Origin: Bryobacterales bacterium
GTDB lineage: Bacteria; Acidobacteriota; Terriglobia; Bryobacterales; UBA6623
Direction: 5' to 3'
DNA length: 64,000 bases
Assembly: GCA_028819255.1 (NCBI GenBank)
Contig: JAPPMB010000078.1
Span: 125,649-189,648, forward strand
Below, piece by piece: positions 9,775-18,606 of this stretch (position 1 is the first letter of the stretch; the number at the start of each line of letters is the position of its first letter). Made by a program: the position numbers and the translations under genes. The notes beneath the pieces were generated by a model. It was given only the letters and a program-made list of their open reading frames with translations. It had not been told where the DNA came from and did no database searches.

Positions 9775-10385
9775 GTTGCCCTTAGCAGATCCTGCAGTTC
9801 AGCAACGATCTCGGATCTCTGGGCGTGGACAGTCTGGTCCGGAGCTTCGAGAACCTGTCCGAGCGCACGATCGGTCTCAAACACAAAGTCGCCGTTACGG
9901 CCCACGCGGCCCATCGCTCCGCCGACGGGCGCGATCGGGAAATGCGGTGAGGCCAGGGCCAGGTAGAGGTACAGGGGACGGTCCCGGCCCGCATGGAGAT
10001 CGATGATCCGTGCCGCCTCCTCCACCTGCAAATCCTGTGACCGGAGCCCTGCAGCCGGGCCGGAGAAAATGTCAGCCCGTGCGGACGGCGCGGGGATCTC
10101 CCGAAGCGCCTCGACCGACCGGTTCCTCAGGAAGCAATAGGGGCTCATGTCGAGAGAGACCGAAATGCCGAAGAACCTGTCGAAACCGACATCGAGCTGG
10201 CTGCCGCGCAGCTCGCTCGTGTAATCGACGTCGCCGCCGGGGCGAAAGCCCCCCTTCTGCGTGGAACCGGTCGCCCCCCTTGTCGAGCCAGCGCATCCCA
10301 AGATGCCAATTCCCCACCGCAGCGGTCCAGTAGCCTGAGCGGCGGAACGGCGAGGCCACCCACCCGCCAACGCACGGGCGACGGG
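9775..10385 (-). pseudogene. Decayed arylsulfatase fragment (alkaline phosphatase superfamily)
   Basis: The minus strand holds recognisable sulfatase sequence split over two frames. First comes RRSGYWTAAVGNWHLGMRW, where the family has GKWHLG; after a frameshift comes 'LDVGFDRFFGISVSLDMSPY', then PLYLYLALASPHFPIAPV and GDFVFETDRALGQVLEA. The sequence then jumps to SEIVAELQDLLR, which resembles the extreme C-terminus of sulfatases. The N-terminus with the CxPxR formylglycine motif and most of the C-terminal half are missing. The Lys-to-Asn change in GKWHLG, the frameshift and the internal deletion together mark a dead gene. Three intact sulfatases occur elsewhere in the window. The bases on either side (9537-9774 and 10386-10735) contain no gene I recognise. 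Confidence 0.7.
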
Positions 10386-10735
10386 TCTTGCAACCGGGCG
10401 TGAGCGTGGCGATGGCCCTGCTGCTGCCCTGAACCCCGACCAGCGCGGAGCGCAGTCCGCGACCGTCCCAACCCGGAACCGGGGCGCCATGCGTCTCGCG
10501 GCGTGCTCCCGCTCCGGCTGGGTCTGGACGCATCCCATCGGGATGCAAGCAAGCCGTCGGCCCGCTCCCAATGCGCGCCGGAACTCCCCTCAGATCGCCC
10601 GAGTCCCATCACCAGTCCCTGTCATTCCACACAATTGGACTTGCTGATCACGAATCTGGTCGGGGTGTCTGCCGTCCGCAGAGAGGAGGGTTTGGGGTCA
10701 CGAGATGCGCGGAAGCAGGGGTGGAGGGCCGCTGG

Positions 10736-10741
10736 TATACT
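10736..10741 (+). promoter_or_regulatory. -10 box (TATACT) of the first Uma2 gene
   Basis: TATACT lies 42 bases before ATG 10778 and predicts a 30-base leader that contains GGGAGG. This is an example of the Shine-Dalgarno class of promoters in the window. Confidence 0.4.
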
Positions 10742-10777
10742 TCGTGAGCCCGCGGGAAATGCGCCGGGAGGGCCGTC

Positions 10778-11482
10778 ATGGCGGAAGATCGCGTCGTCGA
10801 GCAGCGTGCGGCGCCCCTTCTTGGCGAGCCGCGCCCGGTGCAGTATCCGGACTCTGACGGCCTGCAGATGGCGGAGGACGACGAGCACTGGGAGGCAATC
10901 ATGTCGATCCGGATGCCGCTGCAGCAGTTGTTCCGGGGCTGTGCGGACACCTACGTTGTGGGCGACCTGCTGCTGTACTACCGGAAGAACGACCGGCGGC
11001 GGTCGGTGGCGCCGGACGTGATGGTGGTGAAGGGAGTGGATCCGGGACCGAGGCGGTCGTACCTGCTGTGGGAGGAGGGCCGGCCGCCGGACTTCGTGGT
11101 GGAGGTGCATTCGCCGGACTCGCGCGACTACGACCGGGGCGAGAAGCGGGAGCTGTACGCACGCCTCGGTGTGCGGGAGTACTTCGTGTTCGATCCGCTT
11201 TACGAGGAGGAGGGCCGGGCGGGGGACCTGCGGGGATACCGGCTGTGGGGAGGCCGTCTGGTGGAGCTGGATGCGCGCGGCGAGCTGAGGAGCGATGAGC
11301 TGGAGCTGTCGTTGCGGGCGGAGGGCAAGCGGGTGCGGGTGCGGGATCTGCGGACGGGACAGGATCTTCCGTGGTTTGACGAAGAGGCGGAGGCGCGACA
11401 GGCGGCGGAGGCGCGGGTTGCCGACCTGGAGGCCCTTCTGCGGGATGCGAATGCGCTCCCCCGCAAGCCAGTCGGCCAGTAG
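10778..11482 (+). CDS. Uma2 family protein (DUF820, PD-(D/E)XK nuclease fold)
   Basis: This 234-residue protein has the Uma2/DUF820 signature in order: APDVMVVKG (metal-binding Asp), PDFVVEVHSPDS (Glu) and KRELYARLGVREYFVFDP. An Arg/Glu/Ala-rich helix follows at the C-terminus. The family adopts the restriction-endonuclease fold, but its role in bacteria is unproven. It is amplified in some phyla and has been proposed to be mobile or defence-related. The start is well supported by GGGAGG six bases upstream and a TATACT -10 box. The catalytic residues look intact in this copy. It stands alone between the sulfatase pseudogene and the isomerase gene. Two further divergent paralogues occur near 38 kb and 47 kb. 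Confidence 0.85.
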   Translation: MAEDRVVEQRAAPLLGEPRPVQYPDSDGLQMAEDDEHWEAIMSIRMPLQQLFRGCADTYVVGDLLLYYRKNDRRRSVAPDVMVVKGVDPGPRRSYLLWEEGRPPDFVVEVHSPDSRDYDRGEKRELYARLGVREYFVFDPLYEEEGRAGDLRGYRLWGGRLVELDARGELRSDELELSLRAEGKRVRVRDLRTGQDLPWFDEEAEARQAAEARVADLEALLRDANALPRKPVGQ

Positions 11483-11598
11483 GGCCCTTGGTCAAGCCCC
11501 GCATTGGTCCGGTGTCCGCAGCCCACGCCCGCTCCGCCGGAAGGGGCACAGTCGTCCGGTTCCATCCGTGGGGCTCGAACTGCCTGGCTTCGATTTGC

Positions 11599-11604
11599 TA
11601 GGCT
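11599..11604 (+). promoter_or_regulatory. Candidate -10 box (TAGGCT), near-leaderless start
   Basis: TAGGCT predicts transcription from 11611, three bases before ATG 11614. No Shine-Dalgarno sequence could fit. Confidence 0.35.
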
Positions 11605-11613
11605 TGCCTCGCA

Positions 11614-12543
11614 ATGCGCTGCGCCAGACGAGACTTCATCCACGGGGGCCTCGCCGCGATAGCCGGCCTCGCCGTGCCCGGCTGCCAGGCTTCGGGCAGA
11701 AAGTTCACCATTGCGTTCGTGCCTGGAAGCATCGGAATCCAGGCGGACCAGGGGCGGGCTATCGAGCTTGCGGCGAAGCACGGGTTCGAGTCGGTCGAGC
11801 CGTTCGGTCCGCAGCTCCTGAAGGAGGGGGGTGCGGACTACGTTGACGCCCTGGACAGGGCGGGCCTGCAGTGGGCGGCCGCGAGGCTGACGGTCAGCCT
11901 CCGCGCCGACGAGGCGACCTATGCGAACCAGCTGAAGCAGTTGCCCGCCGTGGCGAAGGCCCTCGTGGGAGCGGGCGTGACTCGGGTCGGCACGGCCATT
12001 TCCTCCTCGAGCGACGATCTCAACTACCTGGAGAACTTCAGGATCCATGCGCGGCGGCTGCGCGAGGTCGGCTCCGTACTTGATGGCGAGGGCCTGCGAC
12101 TGGGATTGGAGTATCTCGGAACCAAGAGGCTATGGACCGCGCGACGCCACGCGTTTGTGCACTCCATGGCGGAGTGCCTGCAGCTGATCGCCGAAGCGGG
12201 CATGGCCAACATCGGAGTGGTCATCGACAGCTGGCACTGGTGGACGGCGCGCGAGACGGTCGAGGACATCACGGGCCTGACCAACGGCCAGGTGGTTTCC
12301 GCCGATCTCAACGACGCTCCGTCGGGAATCGAGCGCGAGGACCAGTACGACAACCGGCGCGAACTGCCCGCCACGACGGGCATGATCGATGCGAAGGGCT
12401 TTCTTGGCGCGCTGCTGGAGATTGGCTACGACGGTCCCATCCGGGCAGAGCCGTTCAACCAGCCGCTCAACGACCTGGACGACGACGAGGCTAGCGCGAG
12501 GACCGCCTCGGCAATGAAGAAGGCATTTGCGCTGGTGGCATAG
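11614..12543 (+). CDS. Tat-exported sugar phosphate isomerase/epimerase-like lipoprotein (TIM barrel)
   Basis: This 309-residue protein belongs to the xylose isomerase-like / AP endonuclease 2 TIM-barrel family. The N-terminus MRCARRDFIHGGLAAIAGLAVPGC combines a twin-arginine motif with a lipobox cysteine, so the protein is probably exported folded and lipid-anchored. Barrel features include KHGFESVEPF, the strand ending LEYLGTK, GVVIDSWHWWTA (metal-binding Asp/His region), HLNDAP-like VVSADLNDAPS and GYDGPIRAEPFN with the C-terminal Glu. Homologues isomerise or epimerise sugars and inositol derivatives; the substrate here is unknown. It is followed at 82 bp by an MFS transporter and then a creatininase-type hydrolase on the same strand, which suggests one uptake and catabolic module. 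Confidence 0.82.
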   Translation: MRCARRDFIHGGLAAIAGLAVPGCQASGRKFTIAFVPGSIGIQADQGRAIELAAKHGFESVEPFGPQLLKEGGADYVDALDRAGLQWAAARLTVSLRADEATYANQLKQLPAVAKALVGAGVTRVGTAISSSSDDLNYLENFRIHARRLREVGSVLDGEGLRLGLEYLGTKRLWTARRHAFVHSMAECLQLIAEAGMANIGVVIDSWHWWTARETVEDITGLTNGQVVSADLNDAPSGIEREDQYDNRRELPATTGMIDAKGFLGALLEIGYDGPIRAEPFNQPLNDLDDDEASARTASAMKKAFALVA

Positions 12544-12607
12544 CATGCTCAGGCTCTGTCTTCCATGGATCCGGGTTCGGGGGTCGTTCCGACCGGGAGC
12601 ACGGCGC

Positions 12608-12613
12608 TAGAAT
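12608..12613 (+). promoter_or_regulatory. Candidate -10 box (TAGAAT) before a TTG start
   Basis: TAGAAT predicts +1 at 12620, six bases before the TTG start codon of the transporter gene. No Shine-Dalgarno sequence is present. Confidence 0.38.
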
Positions 12614-12625
12614 CCGTCGACCTTC

Positions 12626-13945
12626 TTGGCACCCGCGACCAACGCCCGCCGCGTAACGCTCGCATTCGCGATCGCAGTGGCGGTCGTCACCTACCTCGAC
12701 CGCGTCTGCATCTCAGTCGCCGCACCGTTCATGAGCGACGACCTGGCGCTGACCAGCATCCAGATGGGGTATGTCTTCAGCTCCTTCGCGCTGGCATACG
12801 GCATCTTTGAAATCCCGAGCGGATGGGCGGGCGACCGATTCGGCCAGCGACGTGTTCTGGTGCCGATCGTTGCGGCCTGGTCTCTGCTCACGGTCCTGAC
12901 CGGTGCCGTCCGGGGATTCGCGAGCCTCGTCGGCATCCGCTTCCTGTTCGGCGCCGCCCAGGCGGGAGTGTTTCCGACGCTCGCCCGGGCTCTGGCCAGG
13001 TGGTTTCCGCCCAGCGAGCGAGGCCGGACTACCGGGCTGATGTGGATGGGCGCTCGTCTCGGCGGGTCGCTGGCTCCCCTGCTGACTGCGCTGTTGATCG
13101 GCCAAATAGACTGGAGGCCGACGTTTGCGGCCTTGGGGGCGGTTGGTCTGGTCTGGTGCTGGTTCTTCTGGCGCTGGTATCGAGACGACCCTGCAGACCA
13201 CGAAGGCGTTGACGGAGCGGAACTCGACTACATCCGCTCGGAAGGTGTCCCGCCCGCCGAGGCGGCCGCGATTCCGTGGAGGTCGATGCTCGCCGACGGC
13301 AATCTGTGGGCGCTCTTTTCCATGTACTTCTGCTCCGCATACGGGTTCTTCTTCTTCGTCACGTGGCTGCCGACCTACCTGATGGACGAGCATGGCCTTT
13401 CGCTCGAGCAGTCCGGCCTCTATTCGGCCATCCCGCTGCTCGCAGGGGCCGGCGGCTGCATCGCGGGAGGCTCGTTCTCCGACTGGCTCGTCCGTCGGAG
13501 AGGCCTGCGGTGGGGACGGCGGGCGGTCGGAATTGGCGGATTCGCTCTCGCAGCGCTGGGCTTCGCCCTGGCCGCGAGCGCGGGGGATGCGTTGTCCGCC
13601 GTGATGTGGATGGCGTTCGCTCAAGGAGCGCAGGACCTGACGCTGCCCGTAGCGTGGGCCGTCTGCGTCGATGTCGGCCACCGCTACGGAGGTACGGCAA
13701 CGGGATTCATGAACACCGCCTCCAGCGCATCGGCAGTGATCTCGCCAATCTCCGCGGCCTGGCTCGCCGCCAGGTTCGGCTCGTTCGAGTCGATGTTCTG
13801 GGCAGCGACCTTCGTTTATCTTGTAGGCGCGCTGCTCTGGTTCGCAATCGACCCGGAACGGCGCGTCCAAGGACAAGACCATGACCAAGATTCCGTATCT
13901 CTACCAGCACCACACCTGGCAGGAACTCGGCGAGAGGGTGAATGA
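12626..13945 (+). CDS. MFS transporter, anion:cation symporter (ACS)-like
   Basis: This inner-membrane transporter of 439 residues has about 12 predicted membrane helices. The sequence TYLDRVCISVAAPFM in helix 1, the loop GWAGDRFGQRRVL between helices 2 and 3, and RFLFGAAQAGVFPTLARA in helix 4 are typical of the ACS branch, which carries organic anions such as hexuronates, glucarate or phthalate. The start is TTG 12626, supported by the hydrophobic N-terminus and a TAGAAT box immediately upstream. The C-terminal tail (QGQDHDQDSVSLPAP onward) is hydrophilic, and its coding sequence overlaps the first 65 bp of the next gene in another frame, so the two are probably translationally coupled. The substrate is likely an acid related to the neighbouring isomerase and hydrolases; this is inference. 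Confidence 0.88.
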   Translation: MAPATNARRVTLAFAIAVAVVTYLDRVCISVAAPFMSDDLALTSIQMGYVFSSFALAYGIFEIPSGWAGDRFGQRRVLVPIVAAWSLLTVLTGAVRGFASLVGIRFLFGAAQAGVFPTLARALARWFPPSERGRTTGLMWMGARLGGSLAPLLTALLIGQIDWRPTFAALGAVGLVWCWFFWRWYRDDPADHEGVDGAELDYIRSEGVPPAEAAAIPWRSMLADGNLWALFSMYFCSAYGFFFFVTWLPTYLMDEHGLSLEQSGLYSAIPLLAGAGGCIAGGSFSDWLVRRRGLRWGRRAVGIGGFALAALGFALAASAGDALSAVMWMAFAQGAQDLTLPVAWAVCVDVGHRYGGTATGFMNTASSASAVISPISAAWLAARFGSFESMFWAATFVYLVGALLWFAIDPERRVQGQDHDQDSVSLPAPHLAGTRREGE

Positions 13946-14681
13946 GCAGCCCGTCGTCGTGCTGCCGATCGGTTCCGTCGAGGACCACGGCCATCATCTG
14001 CCGCTTGACACCGACAACTTCCTGATCTGGAGCATCTGTGAGGAGGCAGCCCGGCGGGCGGACGGCGGCATCCTGCTGCTGCCCTTGATTCCTTACGGGT
14101 TCGAGACGCACCACATGGACTTCTTCGGAACGATCGACATCCGGCAGGAGCACCTGCTGAATTTCGTGCTGGACGTCACCAAGAGCGTCGCGCACCACGG
14201 CTTCCGGCGGATTCTGATCGCGGACGGCCACGGATCGAACATGCCCATCCTCGATCTGGTTGCACGTCGCACCATATTGGAGACCGATGCGCTGTGCGGC
14301 ACGTTCATCTGGCCGAGCCTGGCCCGGGACGAGATCCGGCGGCGGCGGGAGTCGGGTCGGGGAGGCATGTCGCACGCAGGCGAACTCGAGACGTCGGTCT
14401 ATCTGCACCTGGCCCCGAAGAAGGTTGAAATGGCAAGGGCGGTCAAGGAGATCGGGATGCCCGAGTCCGAGTTCATATGGATGGACCTGATGGAGGGTTC
14501 CCCGGTGCATCTTATGGACGAATGGACTCGCTTCAGCAAGAGCGGAACATACGGGGATCCCACCATCGCAACCGCCGAGAAGGGACGCCCGATCTTTGAG
14601 GCGGTCGTAGAGGCTTTCATCCGCCTCGCCCGGGAGTTCAGGAACCGGCCCCGCGGAGGGCGCACCGACTATCACCAGTAG
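13881..14681 (+). CDS. Creatininase family amidohydrolase
   Basis: This cytoplasmic metal-dependent hydrolase has 266 residues, the normal family length. The metal-binding set is visible: Glu34 and His36 in GSVEDHGHHLPLDTDN, Asp45 in the same motif, His117 in ADGHGSN, and the HAGELETS motif around residues 165-172. Members open cyclic amides or process sugar-derived amides (creatininase, and MftE- or FAPy-deformylase-like enzymes), so the exact reaction cannot be read here. The ATG lies within the end of the transporter gene, a 65-bp overlap that suggests coupled translation and a shared pathway. No separate promoter was seen. Confidence 0.87.
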   Translation: MTKIPYLYQHHTWQELGERVNEQPVVVLPIGSVEDHGHHLPLDTDNFLIWSICEEAARRADGGILLLPLIPYGFETHHMDFFGTIDIRQEHLLNFVLDVTKSVAHHGFRRILIADGHGSNMPILDLVARRTILETDALCGTFIWPSLARDEIRRRRESGRGGMSHAGELETSVYLHLAPKKVEMARAVKEIGMPESEFIWMDLMEGSPVHLMDEWTRFSKSGTYGDPTIATAEKGRPIFEAVVEAFIRLAREFRNRPRGGRTDYHQ

Positions 14682-14824
14682 CCCGGAGGCTCGTCGCGAC
14701 GCCCGTAGCCGGTCCGGCGGCGTGCGGTCGCTCAGGCCGCCCGAAGGCGGGCCCGTCTCCGGGCTTCCTGTCCCGCTTGGGCGCACCTCAAGTCCGCCGG
14801 CCCTGCTGCCGCCATCGGATTCGC

Positions 14825-14830
14825 GTAGAA
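14825..14830 (+). promoter_or_regulatory. -10 box (TAGAAT) of the dienelactone hydrolase gene
   Basis: TAGAAT predicts a leader of about 54 bases that ends in a clear AAGGAG ribosome binding site before ATG 14891. Confidence 0.38.
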
Positions 14831-14890
14831 TCAAGGCCGGCGAAGGCAGGATCCCTCGCTCCTGCCGAAGGCCCAGGGAAGGAGACCAAA

Positions 14891-15757
14891 ATGTGCGATG
14901 AGAGGACCGTTGCAGACGACCTCGAGTACTTGAGTTCGAAAGGGATCACGAGACGGCAATTCAGTGTCGGATCGGCTGGTGCCGGATTCGCGGCGCTCCT
15001 GGCCCGACCGGCAAACGCCCTGGAAGTTACCGCATCCGAGATCGACGTCAAGACTCCCGACGGCGTGGCGGACTGCCACTTTGTCCATCCCGCGAGCGGA
15101 GCCTACCCCGGCGTCCTGATCTGGCCCGACGCCTTCGGTCTGCGGCCCGCGATGAGACAGATGGCGGGGCGTCTCGCGGAGTCCGGGTACTCCGTGCTGG
15201 TGGTCAACCAGTACTACCGGTTGCAGCGGGCGCCCATCGTCAGCAGCACCAACTTCGCCGAGGTGCGGAGCACCGTCCGGCCGCTGATGGCATCACTGAA
15301 CGCGGAAACCCACAAGAGGGACGCGAAGGCGTTTGTCAGCTTTCTCGACAGCCAGCCATCGGTGGACGGTGGCCGAAAGATGGGCACCATGGGCTACTGC
15401 ATGGGCGGACCGATCACAATGCGGTCGGCGGCCGCCGTTCCCGATCGCATCGGCGCCGGCGCCTCGTTCCATGGCGGCGGCCTCGTCACCGACAGGCCGG
15501 ACAGCCCGCACCTGCTGGTGCCGAAGATGAAGGCGCACTACCTGTTCGCGATCGCCGAGAACGATGATGCGAGCCAGCCTGAGGCGAAGGACGTCCTGCG
15601 CGACGCCTTCGCCCAGGCGGGACTGCCGGCTGAGATTGAAGTCTACGAGGGGGCGCGTCACGGCTGGTGTCCGCCGGACACGCAGGTCTACAACGAGGCT
15701 CAGGCGGAGCGGGCTTGGAGCCGCTTGCTCGCCCTGTTCGAGCGAGCGCTCACGTGA
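14891..15757 (+). CDS. Dienelactone hydrolase family protein, Tat-exported
   Basis: This alpha/beta hydrolase has 288 residues. The triad typical of dienelactone hydrolases is visible: nucleophile Cys170 in GYCMGGP, an Asp at about 225 in AENDD, and His257 in EGARHGW. The N-terminus contains ITRRQFSVGSAGAGFAALLARPANA, a twin-arginine signal preceded by about 20 residues, so the enzyme is probably periplasmic, unlike classical ClcD. The start at ATG 14891 is fixed by AAGGAG seven bases upstream. It sits 209 bp downstream of the creatininase-type gene on the same strand with its own promoter, and may act on the same substrate class. Related enzymes hydrolyse lactones and small esters. Confidence 0.87.
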   Translation: MCDERTVADDLEYLSSKGITRRQFSVGSAGAGFAALLARPANALEVTASEIDVKTPDGVADCHFVHPASGAYPGVLIWPDAFGLRPAMRQMAGRLAESGYSVLVVNQYYRLQRAPIVSSTNFAEVRSTVRPLMASLNAETHKRDAKAFVSFLDSQPSVDGGRKMGTMGYCMGGPITMRSAAAVPDRIGAGASFHGGGLVTDRPDSPHLLVPKMKAHYLFAIAENDDASQPEAKDVLRDAFAQAGLPAEIEVYEGARHGWCPPDTQVYNEAQAERAWSRLLALFERALT

Positions 15758-16023
15758 CGCGCCTCGCTTGGATGGTCCACCGGCCTTCGGATCAGCCAAG
15801 GCGGCCGATGCGCATCAAGAAACACCCGGCCGGGCGGCTGTTCCGCGAAGGGATTCGATCGACCGCGGCCTGAGATGGCCATGGCCCACGCTGGCGGGCG
15901 GCGTTGGCTGGGAGCCCGGCCTCAAGTGCGCCAATCGCAGCCGCCGGCGCCCGCCGGCATTGCACCGGATCGGGATCAGGCGGCTCAGGCCTCGGTCAGC
16001 CCGGGTTGAGACTTCGGACCTCG

Positions 16024-17028
16024 TCAGGCAGCACCCGAGCGCTGCCCATCGATCTGCGCTAGGTACTTCCGCACTTGCGAGTCGACCTGCTTGACCTGGG
16101 CCTCGTCCATTTGCCGCTCGGCCCTCCGCAGTTGACGCTCAGCTTCCGCACTTCCCTCGATGGCGGCCACCCGCAGCCACGCGAGACCATCCACCGGGTC
16201 TCTGGGTGCCCCCTCGCCATCAAGACGCATTGTGCCAACCCTGATTTGGGCCTTGACGCAGCCGTGTTCTGCAGCAAGCCGTAACCACCTCAATGCCTTG
16301 CGCTGATCCTCTGCGACGCCGAGACCGTAGTAATGAATCTCGCCCATGGCAAATTCGGCCTCGGGGACGGCATCCTTGGCCGCGAGATGGAACCAGTGCC
16401 GGGCCTCGCCTTCGTCCAGGGGGATCTCGTCGCCATCCAGATACAGTCGCCCGAGCCTGCAGCGGGCCGCGGAGAGTTCCTGCTTGGTTAGTCGCTTCAG
16501 AATCCGGTCCCGCTCACGGGCTGACGACTTGCTGCCCGAATGGACCGAAACGCAATACCAAGCAAACGCCTCGATGTCGCTCGCCTGCACTCCCTCCATG
16601 CCACTCTCGTGCCATCGTCCCAGCGCTCCCTGTGCTCCAGCGTTTCCGGCCGCAGCCGCTTCGCGATATAGTTCCCTGGCCATTCCACGGTTGACGGGAA
16701 CCGGTCCGCCCCGCTCGTACATCGTCCCGATTCTGAATCGCGCCTTGGCAGTCTCGGCGGCGCTCATGTCCCTGGCTAGCTGGTCCGCGTTCCACTCTGC
16801 GTCCGCTACACCATTGCAGCCGGCGCTCTCGTACCAGACCCGGGCTTGGACTAGATTCTTCCGAATTCCCCCGTATCCGTATCGAAATCGCTGCGCAAGA
16901 AGATACTGGGATCGGCTGTCGCCCTCCTCTGCAGCCTCTTGGAGCAACCCGGCACCCTCCGGCTCCGCCTCGTCCGGGTCGTCGCCGAAGGGCAGAGACT
17001 GCTGCTCACCAGATTCCAGCTCATCCAT
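16024..17028 (-). CDS. Sel1-like repeat protein
   Basis: This protein of 334 residues is built of Sel1 repeats (a TPR-like fold), with units such as 'ARFRIGTMYERGGPVPVNRG', ARCRLGRLYLDGDEIPLDEG, AEFAMGEIHYYGLGVAEDQR and AQIRVGTMRLDGEGAPRD. These motifs mediate protein-protein contacts, often in signalling or envelope regulation. There is no signal peptide, so it is probably cytoplasmic. I start at ATG 17028, preceded by a GAGAG stretch; a TTG at 17076 is an upstream alternative. An acidic, poorly structured N-terminus precedes the repeats, and the charged C-terminus ends QIDGQRSGAA. The gene stands alone, convergent with the dienelactone hydrolase gene across 266 bp in which I see nothing. 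Confidence 0.82.
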   Translation of the reverse strand: MDELESGEQQSLPFGDDPDEAEPEGAGLLQEAAEEGDSRSQYLLAQRFRYGYGGIRKNLVQARVWYESAGCNGVADAEWNADQLARDMSAAETAKARFRIGTMYERGGPVPVNRGMARELYREAAAAGNAGAQGALGRWHESGMEGVQASDIEAFAWYCVSVHSGSKSSARERDRILKRLTKQELSAARCRLGRLYLDGDEIPLDEGEARHWFHLAAKDAVPEAEFAMGEIHYYGLGVAEDQRKALRWLRLAAEHGCVKAQIRVGTMRLDGEGAPRDPVDGLAWLRVAAIEGSAEAERQLRRAERQMDEAQVKQVDSQVRKYLAQIDGQRSGAA

Positions 17029-17389
17029 CTCTCGAAACCCTTCATTCAGAAAGCGCGAACGCCACGCTTGATGCAAAGGGTATCAGGCGGGCCTGCGCCA
17101 AGTGCACGCCTCCGTCCCGTCACCTCCCGGCAAGCTGACGTGTGGTCGCCTCGGCCTCGTTGGCCGTTCCGTGTCTATCGGCTGCCCTGCCGATCAGCAA
17201 CGTCCCGCTCCGGGCACTTGCGGTCCATGGAACTTTCCTCTATGGCACTCCCGACGCTTGGGCGACCGGTCGTCCCGATCCGCACTGGAGGTGTTGGAAC
17301 GGCGCGGCCTCCTCTGAGGGTCTGGCCCCAGCGATCATCGAGCGGCTGTCCCTCGCCGGCCGATTCCTGGTGTTTCGGGGCCTTCCCGG
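17029..17389. other. Intergenic stretch, no gene recognised
   Basis: This gap lies between two leftward genes. A TACCCT element on the minus strand (17077-17082) is a candidate -10 box for the Sel1 gene, with a predicted leader of about 42 bases. Nothing else is recognisable. Confidence 0.4.
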
Positions 17390-18379
17390 TCACGGCTCCG
17401 CCGGAACGAACCTCTGCACGAAGCCGTCGAGCTGCGCAATGAACACGGTGCCGTCCGGCGCAACCGTCGTGCCGTGTCCGCCGGGGTTGCCGGGCAGGCG
17501 TGTGGCGATTGTGCCGTCAAGGTTGCGCAGCACTCCGCCTGTCCAGATCTTCTGGTCGCCCGTCATGTACAGCGTCGAGACCCCGCCGGTTTCCTTCCAC
17601 TGGTCGAGGAACTTCCCGTCGGCATCGAACACCTGGATTCGCTCGTTGTCCCGGTCCGTCACGTAGACCCGCCCGTCCGAGTCCGTGACGATGTTGTGCG
17701 GCAACCCGAATTCTCCAGGGCCCGTGCCGCGCCTGCCCCACTCCAGAACGAACTCTCCGCGGCTGGAGAACTTGACGACCCTCGCGCTAGCGTAGCCGTC
17801 ACTCACGTAGATGGAGCCGTCCGGACCGAACGCCACGTCTGTCGGGAGGTTGAAGTGGCTCTCGTCCGTTCCCGACTCCCCTTGTTTGCCCAGTTGCAGC
17901 AGCACGCGGCCGTCGGAGTCGGTCTTGGAGACCGTATGGGCGGCGGCGTCGACGATCCAGACACTGCCCTCGGGATCCACGCGGATTGAGTGCGCGCCGC
18001 ACGAGTAGCATCCGGCCGGTCCGTACACAACCGTGTAGCCGGACTGGCCTGGGGCGCGATCTCCGGGCGCAACGGCGGTCACCTTGCCCTCGCTGATTGA
18101 CCCGTCGCCGCGGGAGCGGATGATGTTGCCGGCGACGTCGAACTCCATCACGGGGCTCGCACCGCGGTGAAGGACGAGGATGTTTCCCTCCGAAGTGGTC
18201 GCGACCGCCACGACCTCGCCGAAGTGCCAGGGTGCCGGCGTCCCTGCGGCCGTCGTGGCCGGCAGCGGCCACTCCGCCTCACTGTAGGTCGGTTGCGCGG
18301 TTCCGGGTTGCACAAGGACGTTTGCGAGCAGGCACGCAAGGCACGCCTGCACCACGGGGCGAATCGAGCAATCAGGCAT
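17390..18379 (-). CDS. NHL-repeat / peptidyl-hydroxyglycine lyase-like beta-propeller protein
   Basis: This 329-residue protein has a signal peptide (hydrophobic to about residue 28, ending PGTAQ) and six propeller blades with NHL motifs. These include HSIRVDPEGSVWIVD, FNLPTDVAFGPDGSIYVSD, FGLPHNIVTDSDGRVYVTD and NERIQVFDADGKFL. It resembles the lyase domain of peptide alpha-amidating enzymes, as do many bacterial NHL proteins, but the function of the bacterial members is not established. GGAGG seven bases before the ATG fixes the start. It is transcribed divergently from a PQQ-like propeller gene across about 230 bp. Confidence 0.83.
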   Translation of the reverse strand: MPDCSIRPVVQACLACLLANVLVQPGTAQPTYSEAEWPLPATTAAGTPAPWHFGEVVAVATTSEGNILVLHRGASPVMEFDVAGNIIRSRGDGSISEGKVTAVAPGDRAPGQSGYTVVYGPAGCYSCGAHSIRVDPEGSVWIVDAAAHTVSKTDSDGRVLLQLGKQGESGTDESHFNLPTDVAFGPDGSIYVSDGYASARVVKFSSRGEFVLEWGRRGTGPGEFGLPHNIVTDSDGRVYVTDRDNERIQVFDADGKFLDQWKETGGVSTLYMTGDQKIWTGGVLRNLDGTIATRLPGNPGGHGTTVAPDGTVFIAQLDGFVQRFVPAEP

Positions 18380-18593
18380 GGCATGACCTCCGTCGGACTG
18401 CGGCCGGATCCTCCCGGGATTCCTGCCCGACGGCCCGTCGCCGCCCGCGTCTAGCTTAACGGGCGGAAAGCGGCTGCAGAGTCGCGAGTCAGCGGTCTGC
18501 GTATGTGAATTCGCACATGGGGCTTGCCGATGAGCCGCCGGCGAACCGCGCCCGGAGAAGCCGACGCCTCGACCGCACCCAGAGTCCGCTTGA

Positions 18594-18599
18594 TAACAT
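18594..18599 (+). promoter_or_regulatory. Candidate -10 box (TAACAT), leaderless start
   Basis: TAACAT predicts +1 at 18606, one base before ATG 18607, the start that gives a clean signal peptide. Confidence 0.35.
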
Positions 18600-18606
18600 G
18601 GCCGCC

